Of a stretch of DNA of 64,000 nucleotides, positions 33,859 through 45,032 are shown one piece after another. Both the position numbers and the translations under genes were made by a program. The stretch is from positions 28,794,603-28,858,602 of the forward strand of contig CM063112.1 of assembly GCA_031841125.1 (NCBI GenBank), in the 5' to 3' direction. The notes under the pieces were generated by a model. The model was not told the origin of the DNA. It searched no databases and saw nothing but the letters and a program-made list of their open reading frames with translations. This stretch comes from Acanthococcus lagerstroemiae. Its lineage: Eukaryota > Arthropoda > Insecta > Hemiptera > Eriococcidae. Each line of letters starts with the position of its first letter. Within the stretch, counting starts at the first letter, position 1.

Positions 33859-34759
33859 GGCAAAAATCACAACTTAGATCATATTCAACTCATTTTTGAC
33901 AAATGTTATACTTTTTTACGAGCATAGGAGCCAGACTCTAAATAAGGCAATTTGTCCCTATTGATGTTTCCTATGGGAGACATTACCTTTTAGGAAAATT
34001 ACAAGGAAAAATATTCTTAGTCCTATATATTCTCAACCCTATTTTGAAATTGCTTCTCGTCTGGAAAGGTGATACCCGCATAATACCGAGCGAATTTTCG
34101 TTTGTATGAACATGAGAAAAAATCACAAATAAAAATGCTAAATTATAACCTCCTCTCCCCCACCCCTTGAAAAGCTTCATGTTTCATGTGCATACGATCC
34201 TTACCATACTTTTATATTTCTATATGGTCTTAATGTCATTCAACAATGGCAATTTTCAGGATTTTCAAACGGATTTGTCGCCCCTGGTGATACTATTGAG
34301 CAAATGCTAATTATTTATTAAGTGCTGGAGCATTTTCAGCATTTACGTATTAAGCAAATCTAATTGTACACTCTTCTCGAGTTACCGACCATTAGTATGA
34401 AATATTCAAGCATTTTAAGCATAAAAACATTTTTTCATTTAATTTTGAGTTAAATCTAAGCTCTCTCTAGAAAAATGAGTTGATTGTGGACTATCTCTCT
34501 GTATTCTCTCTATATTAAAAACCAAAACTCCCTCTCCAGGAAAAAACTCACTGCGGGTTGCCTACCTAAAAATGACAAAAATTGCAGGGGCAGATCAGCT
34601 ACTTTCAAGGACATAATCAGTTCTAACATAAAAGATCTCCAAGTTTTAAGACATAACCGACATAATAAGACATAAAATGACATAATTATCCATAATCTTC
34701 AAGATCACAAGTCGCTGCAGGTTGCCTACCCTGCCCCTTAATTGCTCAATTTTCCAGGG
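33859..34759. other. Unassigned DNA
   Basis: No supported gene. Around 34650-34700 there are four imperfect GACATAA motifs in a row. Confidence 0.4.
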
Positions 34760-35960
34760 GTAGCCTACCCTGAAGAGGGGGTTCAGGTTGAAAAGGGAGC
34801 TCCCGAAGGGGGAGGAGGGCTCTTTTGGGTGCGTGGGCTGTGGACGGAGATGAAGGCCCTGGGTGGGACGGGAGTAAGAGGACTTGGTGGAGGAGAAAGT
34901 CCTTGGTGAGAGAGGGGGCGTCGGAGAGAAATGGCCGTGGTGCGGGAGGGGCTGGTGGTGGGGTGGGGTCTTGAGGAAGAAGGGCTCTCGGGGGGAGGGG
35001 TGGTCATGGTTGTTATAGCTCCTGGGTGGATGGTCAGGGATCTTCAAGGGGGTTGGAGGGCCATAGTGAGGACGGGGGCTCTGAAGGGAGATGAAGTCCA
35101 GGGGGTAGTGGTGGGTGAGGATCCTAGAGGGGCAGTAAAATTTTGGTAGATAAAGGCCCGAGGGTGTAAGAGGTACTCATGGTAGAGGAGGGCGCTCCTA
35201 AAGGGGAGGAAAACCAGAGTGGTGGCGGGGACTGTAGAGGGAGGTAAAGGCCCCGAGTGGAGAGGGGGTAATAGTGAGGAAGGGGTCCTGGTGGATGAGG
35301 AAGTTCTTGGTGAGAGAGGCGGCCGGGAAGGGGAATGAAGGCCATCCTGCGGAAGGTTCTGGTCCCGGGGAGAGAGGTCTTCAGGGGAAGGGTTCTTGAG
35401 CGGGAGGGGTGGTTATGGTGGTGGAAGCTCCTGGTTGGAAGACCAGGGGATCTTCGTGGTGGTGGTTGAGCGAGGAGGTTAAGCGAGGAGGCCGTAGGGT
35501 GATGGAGCCACGAAAGGGGAAGGCTGTAGAGAGGGACTAAGGCCGCCATTGGGGAGGTCGTAGTGATGGGTGAAGAGGTCTTGGTGGGGGTGTGGTACGT
35601 GAACAGAAATGAAGGCCATAGTGGTGTGGGGTGGTCGAAGGACGTGGTTCTGATGGAGGGCACTCGGGGTGGAAGAGGGTGATCGGGGAAGACTAGGTGG
35701 AGGACTATGGCCATTGTAGGGGAGGAGTTTGTGGCTGAGGAGGGCTGTGACTGTTAAGGTGTGACCGTGGAGGCAGAGAGCAACTATGATCAACGAGGAG
35801 GTCGTGGTGGAGGAGGAGGAGGCTCGTGATGAAGAAAGGATGGAAGGGGGTTCATTGTGGAAGATTGAGGACCGCTGATAGAGGGGGAGCAAGAGAAGCA
35901 CAAAGCAAACCTCAACTCTGGAACCAAAATTTCAGACCAAACACTGAGGACTGTGGTGGT
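34760..35960. repeat. G-rich strand-asymmetric array, higher-order unit about 407 bp
   Basis: For 1.2 kb the + strand is dominated by G, with GGGGGA and GGTGG runs and little C. Related blocks GGGAGGGGTGGTCATGG (34994) and CGGGAGGGGTGGTTATGG (35400) are each followed by AGCTCCTGG and GGATCTTC, about 407 bp apart. Long proline-, serine- and histidine-rich frames on the reverse strand (34646-35901, three frames) are products of this composition; none has a signal peptide or known domain. It ends beside the hairpin GGCGCGAAGCGCC at 35968. Confidence 0.75.
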
Positions 35961-35989
35961 TAGACGAGGCGCGAAGCGCCCTAGTTTAC

Positions 35990-36740
35990 TCTTAACATTT
36001 TCGATAAGGTTTGTCGGAAATAATATTTGAAAATCAAAAGAATCGTCCCGAATATTTTTCATGAAATTCCTTGGAAATATTTGAAGGTTTCTTCTGACGA
36101 TTTTCGGTACAGTTCTTCAAAAATCATCAAGAAATTTTCTCGGAGAATTTTCATGATTTTTTTTTTAAACAATGGAGACTTTTTCTAAAAATTTCCGAAA
36201 TTATTGGAAATTTTTTCCCGAAGATTTACGATGAAATTCTTCGGAGATTATCGAACATTTTTCCAGAAGATTTTCGATGAAATTCATCAGAAACCATCTG
36301 AGTTTTCCGCCCAATATTTCCTATGAAATTTTATAGAAATTGTCAGGAAGTTTTCTCGAAGAATGCTGATGAGCTTTCTTGTAAAACATTGGAAATTTTT
36401 TCTAAAAATTTTTGATGAGATTTTTCGGAAATTATTGGAGTTGTTATCCGGAAATTTCCGATGCAATTCTTTAAAAATTATCGGAAAATTTTCCTAAAGA
36501 TTTTCGCGGAAATTCTTTGAAAAACACTGGAAAGATCTCCGATGAAATTCTTCGGAGATTTAGAAAATTCTTCCGGCAGATTCTTGATAAAATACTTCAA
36601 AAGTTATCAAAGTTTTCCCCGAATATTTCCCATGAAATTTTTGTCGAAGAGGCCGCTCGCCTGGTGGAACAACGTCCACGTGGTTTCGCAAAAAACTAGT
36701 TCTCCTATGCCGGAAGGAAAACCGACTAACCCTGTATGTT
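35990..36740. repeat. Second locus of the FB1 satellite
   Basis: Units such as TTTCCGATGAAATTCTTCGG and TCCGAAATTATTGG-like blocks repeat every 50-70 bp in the orientation of FB1's right arm (5940-6735). The end, GAAAACCGACTAACCCTGTATGT at about 36717, matches GAAAACTGAATAACCCTG near 6866, giving a shared boundary. The inverted partner arm is missing here. Confidence 0.8.
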
Positions 36741-37164
36741 AAGAAGTTCAGTTTCCTGTCAGTGACTTCACATTTCCAGAAGGAATGGCGTGAAGTTCTG
36801 TTACCAGGATTTTCAGTCCATTGTCGTAATCAGTCTTTGACCGGTGCAAAAATATGCATCTTATACATTCTTCAGCACAACAAATGGCAATATTGGTATG
36901 GTTTTGATCTTTGGAAACGATTCAGGTGACAGATCATAATCACTAGTGCATGTGATAGCACAGTTTTTTAAAATTCCATGGAAAAGAAAAATCTTAAAGC
37001 TGTTTCATCAGGGTACCGGTAACCCACTCCTCTCCAATGTGCATTTTCGTTTAAATCATCCTGCCAGGCTACATTCTGCATATCACGATGCGAGCGTCTA
37101 ACAAATGTCTTTTGTTCTCTTCATACCTCCACTTCCTGTGCGTGATCTCTTCCCGTCAAACCAT
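36741..37164. other. Unassigned DNA
   Basis: Nothing recognisable between two repeat tracts. Confidence 0.4.
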
Positions 37165-37990
37165 GTCGACCGCGAATCAACGTCAACTTGATGTTAAATC
37201 GACACAAACTCTACCTTTCGTTACGATTTAGAATCGACTCATTATCGACGTCGATTTCTCGTCGTAAAAGTTCCGGGGTTGTCGATAACAAATTGCCCGA
37301 ACTTAACTACATATCGACGTCGGAATCAGGTCGAAATGAAATTCGTAGCCTTTCAAATCAACGTCGAAATTGAGTCGATTTTGGGTAAACGCCGTTCCGT
37401 GCCGTGCGCTTTAAACCCACGTCGACATCGAGTCGAATTTGAGGATATGATTTCCCATGAGGCTTAAATCGGTGTCGAAAAGCCGACTGCGGGTAATTAG
37501 CTTTTTCATGGGATCATAATCAACGTCGACATGAAGTCGATTTCGTGTGACGGGGTTTTTATTGGCCTTTAATCAGCGTCAAAATTCAGTTTAATTTGGG
37601 TCTGCATATTTATGGAGTAGAAATGAAGTAGTAGGTGGTACGGTTATTCATTCGACTGTATTTCCACTTGTAAGTCGACAGCGAAATTAGGTAGTACGGT
37701 ATGGGACATGATTTCAAATTCGATTGGCTTTCGACTTCAAGTCGACGGCGAAATTAAGTGGAAACTGAATAACACGATATGGTTTTAGATTCGACTAACT
37801 TTCGACTTCAAATCGAAGGCGAAATAGAGTCGACATTGTGTAACATATGAAATACCTAATCTGAAAGTCGACTGCATTATGACTCAAAGTCAACGTCAGT
37901 TAGCAGTCGATTTAGTTTAAAAATCGACTCCATTTCGACGAACTTTTATGAGGACTTCAATTCGACGTTGCATTCCAGTCGACTTCAGGT
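37165..37990. repeat. TCGA-rich degenerate array
   Basis: I count about 31 TCGA tetramers here, where roughly three would be expected in random DNA of this length. They occur in AACGTCGA, AAGTCGAC and AATCGACT contexts, spaced from 6 to about 60 bp, often as palindromic GTCGAC. A weak unit around GTCGAAATTGAGTCGATTT is visible but no fixed period. Short frames through it are not called as genes. A smaller tract of the same type lies at 54520-54772. Confidence 0.75.
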
Positions 37991-38250
37991 TGACACTACC
38001 TAACAACTCCAAGTTGAGTCAAAATCAACGGGGGACATGGTTTAAAATGGGTTGTTCTCAAAACTCACTTTCCTTTTTCTCCCTCGATGGGGCAGGTAGG
38101 ACATCCGCTTAGTTTAGTTACAGTTTATGCCTAACACTCAGGCAAATTTGTTTTTACTATCGATCAGTATACGCGCTTTCTTTACATGCTCTCGGTTCTT
38201 GATTTTGACCTTGGGTGTGGTGGGACGTATGGCGATGCACGCATGCCAAA

Positions 38251-38321
38251 GTGGCCTCTCTGACACCGCACTCCCACCACCGGAAACTACCTTTTCGGGC
38301 ATCGCATCAGTGCCGAGGGGA
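38251..38321 (+). repeat. Short conserved dispersed repeat, copy 2
   Basis: It contains ACCGGAAACTACC, then TTTTCGGGCATCGCATCAG and TGCCGAGGGGAC, and corresponds to the reverse strand of 31018-31090. The copies share about 56 of 60 core positions. The flanking sequence is unrelated. Confidence 0.75.
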
Positions 38322-39554
38322 CTTGATTTTGACCTTGCTGTCCGGACAAAACACATCTCGTGCAATTTGCGAAAAACCCGCAGGCGCATGTGACAGCAAA
38401 TTTCTGAAGCTATTTTGTCCATGGTCGTGGATATCAGTGCTTTCGCCATGGACAAGATGTCCACCGTCATGGACAAAAGTCCCCCTACTCCCTAAATTTT
38501 GATACTCCTGCTCTGTAAACTAGTTGAATATTCTTTACTACATGTGAACTTTTAAAAAAAGCACAAAAAAAAAGAAAGAAATGCCACCTTAATACTCTTC
38601 ACTTCCTGGAGAATGACCCAGTGACGACCATCGAAACGGACGCACATTTTGCATCTTTTCATCAGCCTATGTTCGAATCCACCAAATCGAATTTCAATAT
38701 TTGGTCATTCGGTGGATCGGTGCACCTCGTGCACATAAAGCCAGACCTAAACTAGTAGGTATATACTTCTGGGCGGGTGGTACATAATGTCGGCCATTTT
38801 AGAGCTCACTCAATTCGAGAACAATACCCCGATCGGAACGGCGTGTATGTAACCGAATCCTTTTACAGCTGACACGTTAAACATCCTATCTGCTCATCAA
38901 CCACCATTACGAAGTCGGCGATCGTATTTAGATCAAAATCGAGCCCAGGTGCTTTCACCGGCGCAGCTTTATAAACCTCAGCCTGTTATCTCGAATTTAA
39001 ATTAGTCGCCACGAAATTAGTGTCATACATACCGAACGTGATTTGATTTAAATACCTGGGGCGCATTGCGTGGCATGGCCCAGCAAGGCGGGCACCAGGT
39101 AGACGTTCAGAGCCAGACAGCAAGTGCATTCACTATTTAATTAACACGACAATAGTCGGCGGGATTAAATAACGTGTAGACGAATTAGATCCGCGTGTAA
39201 GCACATGTGCGAGCATCGTTTATTATACTGGCTGTGGAAAGTAAACGCGGTTTTTCAAACACCTTTAACTGGAGAAACTGGAGAATACTTCGATCCCAGT
39301 ATAGGACAACAAAAGCATCCTGTAACCGCATACGATATCGTGATTAACCTCAACAGTAATTTTCCAGGGACATCTCGAACACTGGCTCACCCTCCATACC
39401 GTTTCCGTTCAAAATTTAGCTGGCGCTAATTTCTGTTCGGTTCCAATACGACCCTCGCTCGGTTCGGGAGTTACACCCCTCACCTTGACCCCATGCACAT
39501 CTTCAACTTCACAGTACAAAAACCGCATACTCACGTAACTATTTTCTGTTGCAG
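38322..39554 (+). promoter_or_regulatory. Upstream region and intron of the secreted-protein gene
   Basis: The acceptor TTTTCTGTTGCAG at 39542-39554 is clear. The first exon must supply the ATG in phase 0. Two candidates fit: 39075-39098 (MAQQGGHQ, donor CAG|GTAGAC) and 39205-39240 (MCEHRLLYWLWK, donor AAA|GTAAAC). TATA-like sequences lie at about 38969 (TTTATAAA) and 39047 (TTTAAATA). I cannot choose between the candidates from sequence alone. Confidence 0.4.
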
Positions 39555-41193
39555 GTTCTACTCGCTTTGCTTCTAGCACTAGCGCCAGGTCACACGCTCA
39601 CCGAAGACCACCACCGCGCTACTGTGCCGTCGCCCTTCCTCGAGCCACCACCGATTACAAGAAGGCACACCCCACTTATCCGCCGACCTCCTCGACATCA
39701 GGGATCTAAACCAGCACAGCTCAAAGGCTTTTGGCCTTCCAAAATACCCATCACTTCGAAACCCGCGACCAGCTCAATTGCTCGTGATTTTGCCTACTAC
39801 GACCTACAGTGCAACCCGTGTAACAGCGTCCCTTGGATACCGATCATCAGTTTCGCGTACCCGAACGCCGCCAAACCTGTTCATGAACTGCCGAGTCCGC
39901 ATGCGAACATACCACCCCACTCGTACTACAACGCCATCAACCAGCTGTCCGCCAACCTTGTGAAACCAGTTAGTGTGGTTGCGCCGAACTACCCTTTCTA
40001 CATCGGACCTCCTGTGTATCAGCAGCACGTGCAGAATCCAGCGTGGCAGGCCGGAATCAACTACCCTTCGGCGTTCTCGTCACCCGGCGCTAGTCAGCAA
40101 GGGGCAGGTCAAGGCGATCCGCTACCGCAGGTCACAGAGCCAAGCAAGAGTGTCGAGGACATCGGCTTGTCGCAGTGGATTAACGAAGCCAAGCCGATAC
40201 CGCTGTTCCACTACGCGCACAGTATCGACTACCCTGCTCAATACGCTCAGACACCCACTTTTGACCTACCCCATCAAATACCGGAAGCTGCACCACCAGT
40301 GTCCGAGACTGCGTATCCGACCGGTCTTAGTCAGTACGCCACATCCGGTGATTCGCAGACCGATGTGTCGAATCACTTGGATGATAGCAAGTACTCGTCG
40401 AGCGAGAATAAATTCTCGTTTACGAACAACGGGACCGCGAAGGGCAAGGACTTGAGATCGGAGAATGACGGTGAAAGTATCACAAACCTTGACGGAGTAT
40501 TTAACTCCACCCTCGACTGCGTCTGGAAATGGATGGTCCCAAGTGGATGACCCTGATACAGAGTTGAGACCGCTAGATGACTGGGCGTTTATCAAGGAGA
40601 TCGAACCGAAAAACGAAAAACGTAAGAAGCAAATTCAGATCGTGATACCCTACACTGTGAACAGGAGTAAACACGTGCCGAAGAGTTTGAAAGAGAATAC
40701 GTCGTGGGCTAATGAGTTACCGAATACCAGTAGTTCTTCAACCACAGTTCTACCGATAGTCATGTATTTGAAAGGGAACATGACCGCCAAACGACAAGAG
40801 GGGACAGATTGGCAGAATTTAAGGAAGGCGATCGACTCCTGGACGGTGGAACGATTCTCCAACCACAAGTACAACTCTAGTATTCTCGTCAAGGCGACTT
40901 CGTCCACATTTTCACCGTCAAAGGAAATACCCGATGATTATTTGCAAAGTTTGTCAAGGCACCGCGAACGAAACGAGATCCGTGATAGACAAAATGAGAT
41001 ACAGAATAGGGTAAGCTCGGGCACAAAGGGCGCACGGACGACTACGGAAGACGGGCCCACTTCATGGAAGAAACTGCCGGTGTCCGTATCTCCAAGTACC
41101 AAGGAGAAAGTGTACATTGTTACGCCGTTACCACTGACTAGTTATAATTTTAGCTCGAATGATATCGTCAGTGATAACTGGAATTTGTTGTAA
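39555..41193 (+). CDS. Secreted proline-rich protein, main exon, with a frameshift
   Basis: Just after the acceptor, the exon encodes VLLALLLALAPGHTLTEDHH, the hydrophobic core and likely cleavage region of a signal peptide whose start lies upstream. The next 330 codons are rich in proline, serine, tyrosine and asparagine, with a CNPCNSVPWIPI segment near residue 100; this frame stops at 40548-40550. A second frame, one base later, is open from about 40465 to a stop at 41191-41193 and is more charged: RPLDDWAFIKEIEPKNEKRK, then IQIVIPYTVN and EKVYIVTPLPLTSY near the end. Its codon use is like the first frame and unlike the AT-rich surroundings. The likeliest reading is one protein of about 545 residues in this exon, broken by a one- or two-base indel between 40465 and 40548. 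A small intron is less likely. I do not recognise the family; an extracellular or cuticle-associated role is only a guess. Confidence 0.75.
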
Positions 41194-41461
41194 CAGAGGT
41201 CCGGGCTAGTTGTCAAGAAACTTGATGGGAAGATGAGGAGATACACGTGACATAGAGTTATTGGGTGAGTGATTAATGGATGATAACTTGCGTGATGAAG
41301 TTGAGAATTACGCAAAAAGCTGGGGTTACTGTTATTTTCGGCTTAAATCTCTTATGTGCTCTTAAGGAAGACCGAACTTGCAGGGACTGAATGAAGAGTA
41401 GAATCAAACAAGGTAAATGAAACTGCGAGTAATGTGCAGGTTGGATTTCCTCGAGATGGGT

Positions 41462-41467
41462 GAATAA
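41462..41467 (+). terminator. Possible polyadenylation signal
   Basis: AATAAA lies about 270 bases after the stop of the secreted-protein gene on the same strand. No other AATAAA was noticed between the stop and this point. Position alone supports it. Confidence 0.35.
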
Positions 41468-41853
41468 ACTCATCTCAGATAGAATTAGTGATTGCATTTA
41501 GGTTATCCGATGGGTCATTTCTCCCAAAGGTATTAAAAACTTTCATTTATCTATACCTACTCAACAAGTTACAGGAATACCTCATATAAGCTTGAAATCA
41601 ATGTGTTTAGGTACTAAGTATTATGTATCATACATGTGTACGTATAGCGTGAATGAATGTTTGCGAGTTTTGAGCGACATAGTAATTCTAATATCCAAGA
41701 ACCAAAGTGAAATGCTATTTCTGATTTCTTTCATGCTGATTGTTTCAAAAAGTTGCCTTTGTTTTTCTTGTGTTTTTTTTTTTTTTACATATCAAGGGAT
41801 TATTGAACAGCTAATCATCATGTCATCATTATGGCACATACGAGTATAAAACT

Positions 41854-42091
41854 CAGAGACATACCGATAGGGCGTAGGGGGCAACTTACCCCCCCCCCCT
41901 CCCGGTGTAGGAATTTTTACTGAGTAGTTAGGAAAATTAACTATTTTAGTCAGGCGGAGTTGGAAAAATCCAACTAGTCAAAAGGTTTTCTTTCTTAGCT
42001 TTGATACTTGGAAATTTTGAGTTGAGTCAGTTGGGACTTTCACAATTTTTGCCCCCCCCCCCACCCAGAAGAACTCTTTGGTACGTCCCTG
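41854..42091. mobile_element. MITE, 238 bp, 8-bp TSD
   Basis: The left end is CAGAGACATACCGATAGGG and the right end is GAACTCTTTGGTACGTCCCTG. The flanking octamers are ATAAAACT (41846-41853) and ATAAAACA (42092-42099), 7 of 8 matching. C homopolymers of 10 or more lie just inside each end. It is the same family as 28767-29036, in opposite orientation. Confidence 0.85.
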
Positions 42092-42870
42092 ATAAAACAT
42101 ACACATGTAGGCAGGGCTATTAGAATGAAAATATAAGTCGAAGTTTGTACTGACGCGTTTGTTTGAAAGTTTAACACACTGCAAGTCCATAGTGAGAGCC
42201 ACAAAGAATTCCCGGTTTTGTTTCTTTCACACTAATTCCTTTTTCAGGAAGTTGCCTTCTGCGCCTTTCAAATAGAGATGCCGAATAAAGGAATGCATTC
42301 ATTCTTGTTAATTTTATCATGAAAAGAAGGGGGCTTTTTGGAATGGGTTCATTCAGAATGAGAATGAATGGCATAGAGCGTCACCGCAAAAGTATGTACT
42401 TCTCTTTTGATTATTATGAGTCTTCCTATCAAAATGGGGTACTTCTGGGGAATGAGGTATCTTTTTTACAAATGGAAAACTTTTTGTGAATATGAGGATT
42501 TAGGGGACCGATAAACAACCTGCACTATTTTTTATTATATATATTGCAAATCGGTACTCCTGAAGACAAGGAGAATCATCGGAAAAACTGAAATAAGCGC
42601 TGACATTTTCATGAAGAACGGAAATAATGTTAACAGTGTTGCAGCGGTTTTAATTTCCATATTTCTGTAATGATGGCAAACATGGACATTAGAGGTACTT
42701 AATCAAGTGTGTATCTATAGGGGGAGGGCGGCTGCCCTCAACCTCTTTCAGAGTTGGCAAACTGGAAATCTCAGGTGCTTCTTACAATAAATTTACTTCA
42801 ATCGTTATGGCCCTCCTATTTTACTGTTATTAAGAATCAAATTCATTTCAAGTTCACATAATATGAACTA
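42092..42870. other. Unassigned DNA
   Basis: No gene or repeat that I can support. Confidence 0.4.
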
Positions 42871-44407
42871 TACAGGGTGTCTCTTTCACAATGACCCCCC
42901 TTCCACCTAGTAAGTACGCAACCTACCTCGACAATATGTAGATATGTTTGCATACTCTTACTTTTTAAGGGGCTGAGTTATGGTTAAATTTTGAAAAGTT
43001 TTTTATGTTTGATTTTTTTTTTTCTTCCTTCTCATGACTGGAGATAGACAGAAAAATGGTACCAGTAAGTAATAGTAGAGAGCAGTTGTGGTAAACACAA
43101 AAAAATGGTCAGAATTGGTTCAATAGGGTGTTCATAAAATCAACTTTAGTACAAATTATACCAGGAAATTTTCACATTTTTTCAATTTCCCGCGAAACTT
43201 GCCCTCTTAGGCTCCAGTTTTTTTTTTTTTTTTTTTTTTATTTCTGATAGTCTGTACATTAAATTTCCCATAAAAGACATCATTAGAAAATTTCTTTTAT
43301 CTGGATTAGAACTGCTCAAAAAGGAGTTCTAGAAGATGACTGACAGTTGTGGTAAACAGTGTTTCTTTGTAAAATTCTTAAATGCACGAATAGGAATAAG
43401 TTCCTTTGATTGAAAATTTTTTGATCCGTAAAGTAAGTGAGATATTGAGGTGGGGAAGAAGGTGCAAGAAGAATTTACTGCTAACTAAAATTTAGCATCT
43501 TGAAAAAGCAAGTTTTATGGGCAATAAAAAAAATATGTATCAATGCTTCTGTACTAAATAAAATTTATTTTATGAAAATCATGTTCAACCAGTTTCCATG
43601 ATCTTAAAGTTTTTCTGTGTGATTACCAGAACTGTCATCTTCCGCCTCCTTTCCATAGGTATGCGCCACAGTTCGGGGAATATGGCCAAAATATTACCAT
43701 ATCTGAATTTAGCGACCTGGGGAACCAATTATTGGATACCCACGTTAGACTTCACAAAATACTGGACCCCCGCCCCCTCTTCATTGTATGTGCCTCAATT
43801 TCAAATATGGTGTAAATAGATGAAAGGAGGGAGGTGAATAAGTCCCATAAAGGATATAATTCCGTGAGGTGGTAAAGTAGCTGAAGAACATGATTATTAT
43901 ATTTATTCATAAGGGTTGTGCATCTGCGTTAAAAAGTAATAATGCTTAACGGGGGTATCTTGAATTCCATTTGAGCAGTTCTAATCCAGATACAAGAAAA
44001 CTGCTAATGGGAAATCTAATGTGTAATCTATTGCAAATAAAAAAACAAAATAAAAAAGCAAGAGCTTAAGAGGGCTAGTTTCATGGAAAATTGGAAAAAT
44101 GTGAAAATTTTCTGATATAATTTGTATTAAAATTTGTTTCATGAATACCCTTGTTGAACGGATTCGGACCACTTTTTCTGTGGTTACCACAACTGCCATC
44201 TACTGTTACCTATTGGTACCATTTTTTGTCTATCTCCAATTGTGAGAAGAAAAACAAATTTCAAAGATAGAAACCATTTCAAAATTGGACCACAACCCAG
44301 CCCCTTGAAAAGTAATGGTATACAAACATATTTACATATTGTCAAGGTAGGTTGCCTACTTACCATGTGAAAGGGGAGGGGTCACTGCAAAAGAAACACC
44401 CTGTATA
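42871..44407. mobile_element. Foldback element (FB3)
   Basis: The ends are TACAGGGTGTCTCTTTCAC (42871) and AAGAAACACCCTGTATA (about 44390-44406). The arms of about 430-450 bp match inverted: ACAATATGTAGATATGTTTG (42931) against the inverse near 44325, GAAAAATGGTACCA against TGGTACCATTTTT, and CTGGATTAGAACTGCTC (43300) against GAGCAGTTCTAATCCAG (43973). A shorter inverted pair, GACAGTTGTGGTAA (43341) against TTACCAGAACTGTC (43622), lies inside. There is no transposase. The end sequence resembles those of FB1 and FB2. Confidence 0.85.
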
Positions 44408-45032
44408 CCTACACATAATTATTAATTTTCTCTTAAACTGCTGTAAAACAAATTCAAAATTTGCCCCCATGCAGCGCGTGGCTCATTTCAGCTTTGTTCG
44501 TTTGTTAATATTGGTGAGTATATGTGAGCGATACCAGTGACTCTAATGAGTGCTGGACAGGCTAACTGACTACAGTCACCAACGTGCAAATGATTGGTAA
44601 GTAAATGAGGTCCAGGTAGAGGAATTACGTGGTAAGTAGAAGGTCTACGTCTAGAATCTAGAAGGATTACAGTGCTCTCGTGGTTTGAATTACTGGGTTT
44701 TTTCTTTGATAACATGTAGAGTAGATGAATGTCGACACCTTAATGACAGAGCATCGTAACGAACATAGCGAAATGTTCTAAAAAAGAAATATACAGATCT
44801 CTTTTCTCGAATATTGTTACAATCGGGTTAAGATATTCTGTCGGAAAGAGGCTAGCATATTAGAGGGTCTGAGGGCTAAAGTGTCCATCCTACTTGACAA
44901 AAAGTCAAATTGAGAAAAATGAGTCCAAAAATTCGGGATTCCGTATACTGAGTTGAAAGTTATAACATTACGGTGGTGTCATTTGATGAATGAGCAAATG
45001 GAGTTGGTTTACGTTAGAATGTCATTCTTGTC
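44408..45032. other. Unassigned DNA upstream of a candidate gene
   Basis: No gene or repeat recognised. Confidence 0.4.

Noticed and set aside
33512..33877. 121-codon frame crossing the MITE at 33469-33713
   Set aside because: It spans the MITE end and the tandem repeat; no family resemblance.
34646..35901. Long proline/serine/histidine-rich frames on the reverse strand
   Set aside because: They lie wholly in a G-rich repeat, overlap in three frames, repeat with the ~407-bp unit and show no domain or start context.
39973..40455. 160-codon arginine-rich frame inside the secreted-protein gene
   Set aside because: It is an out-of-frame shadow of the main exon on the same strand.
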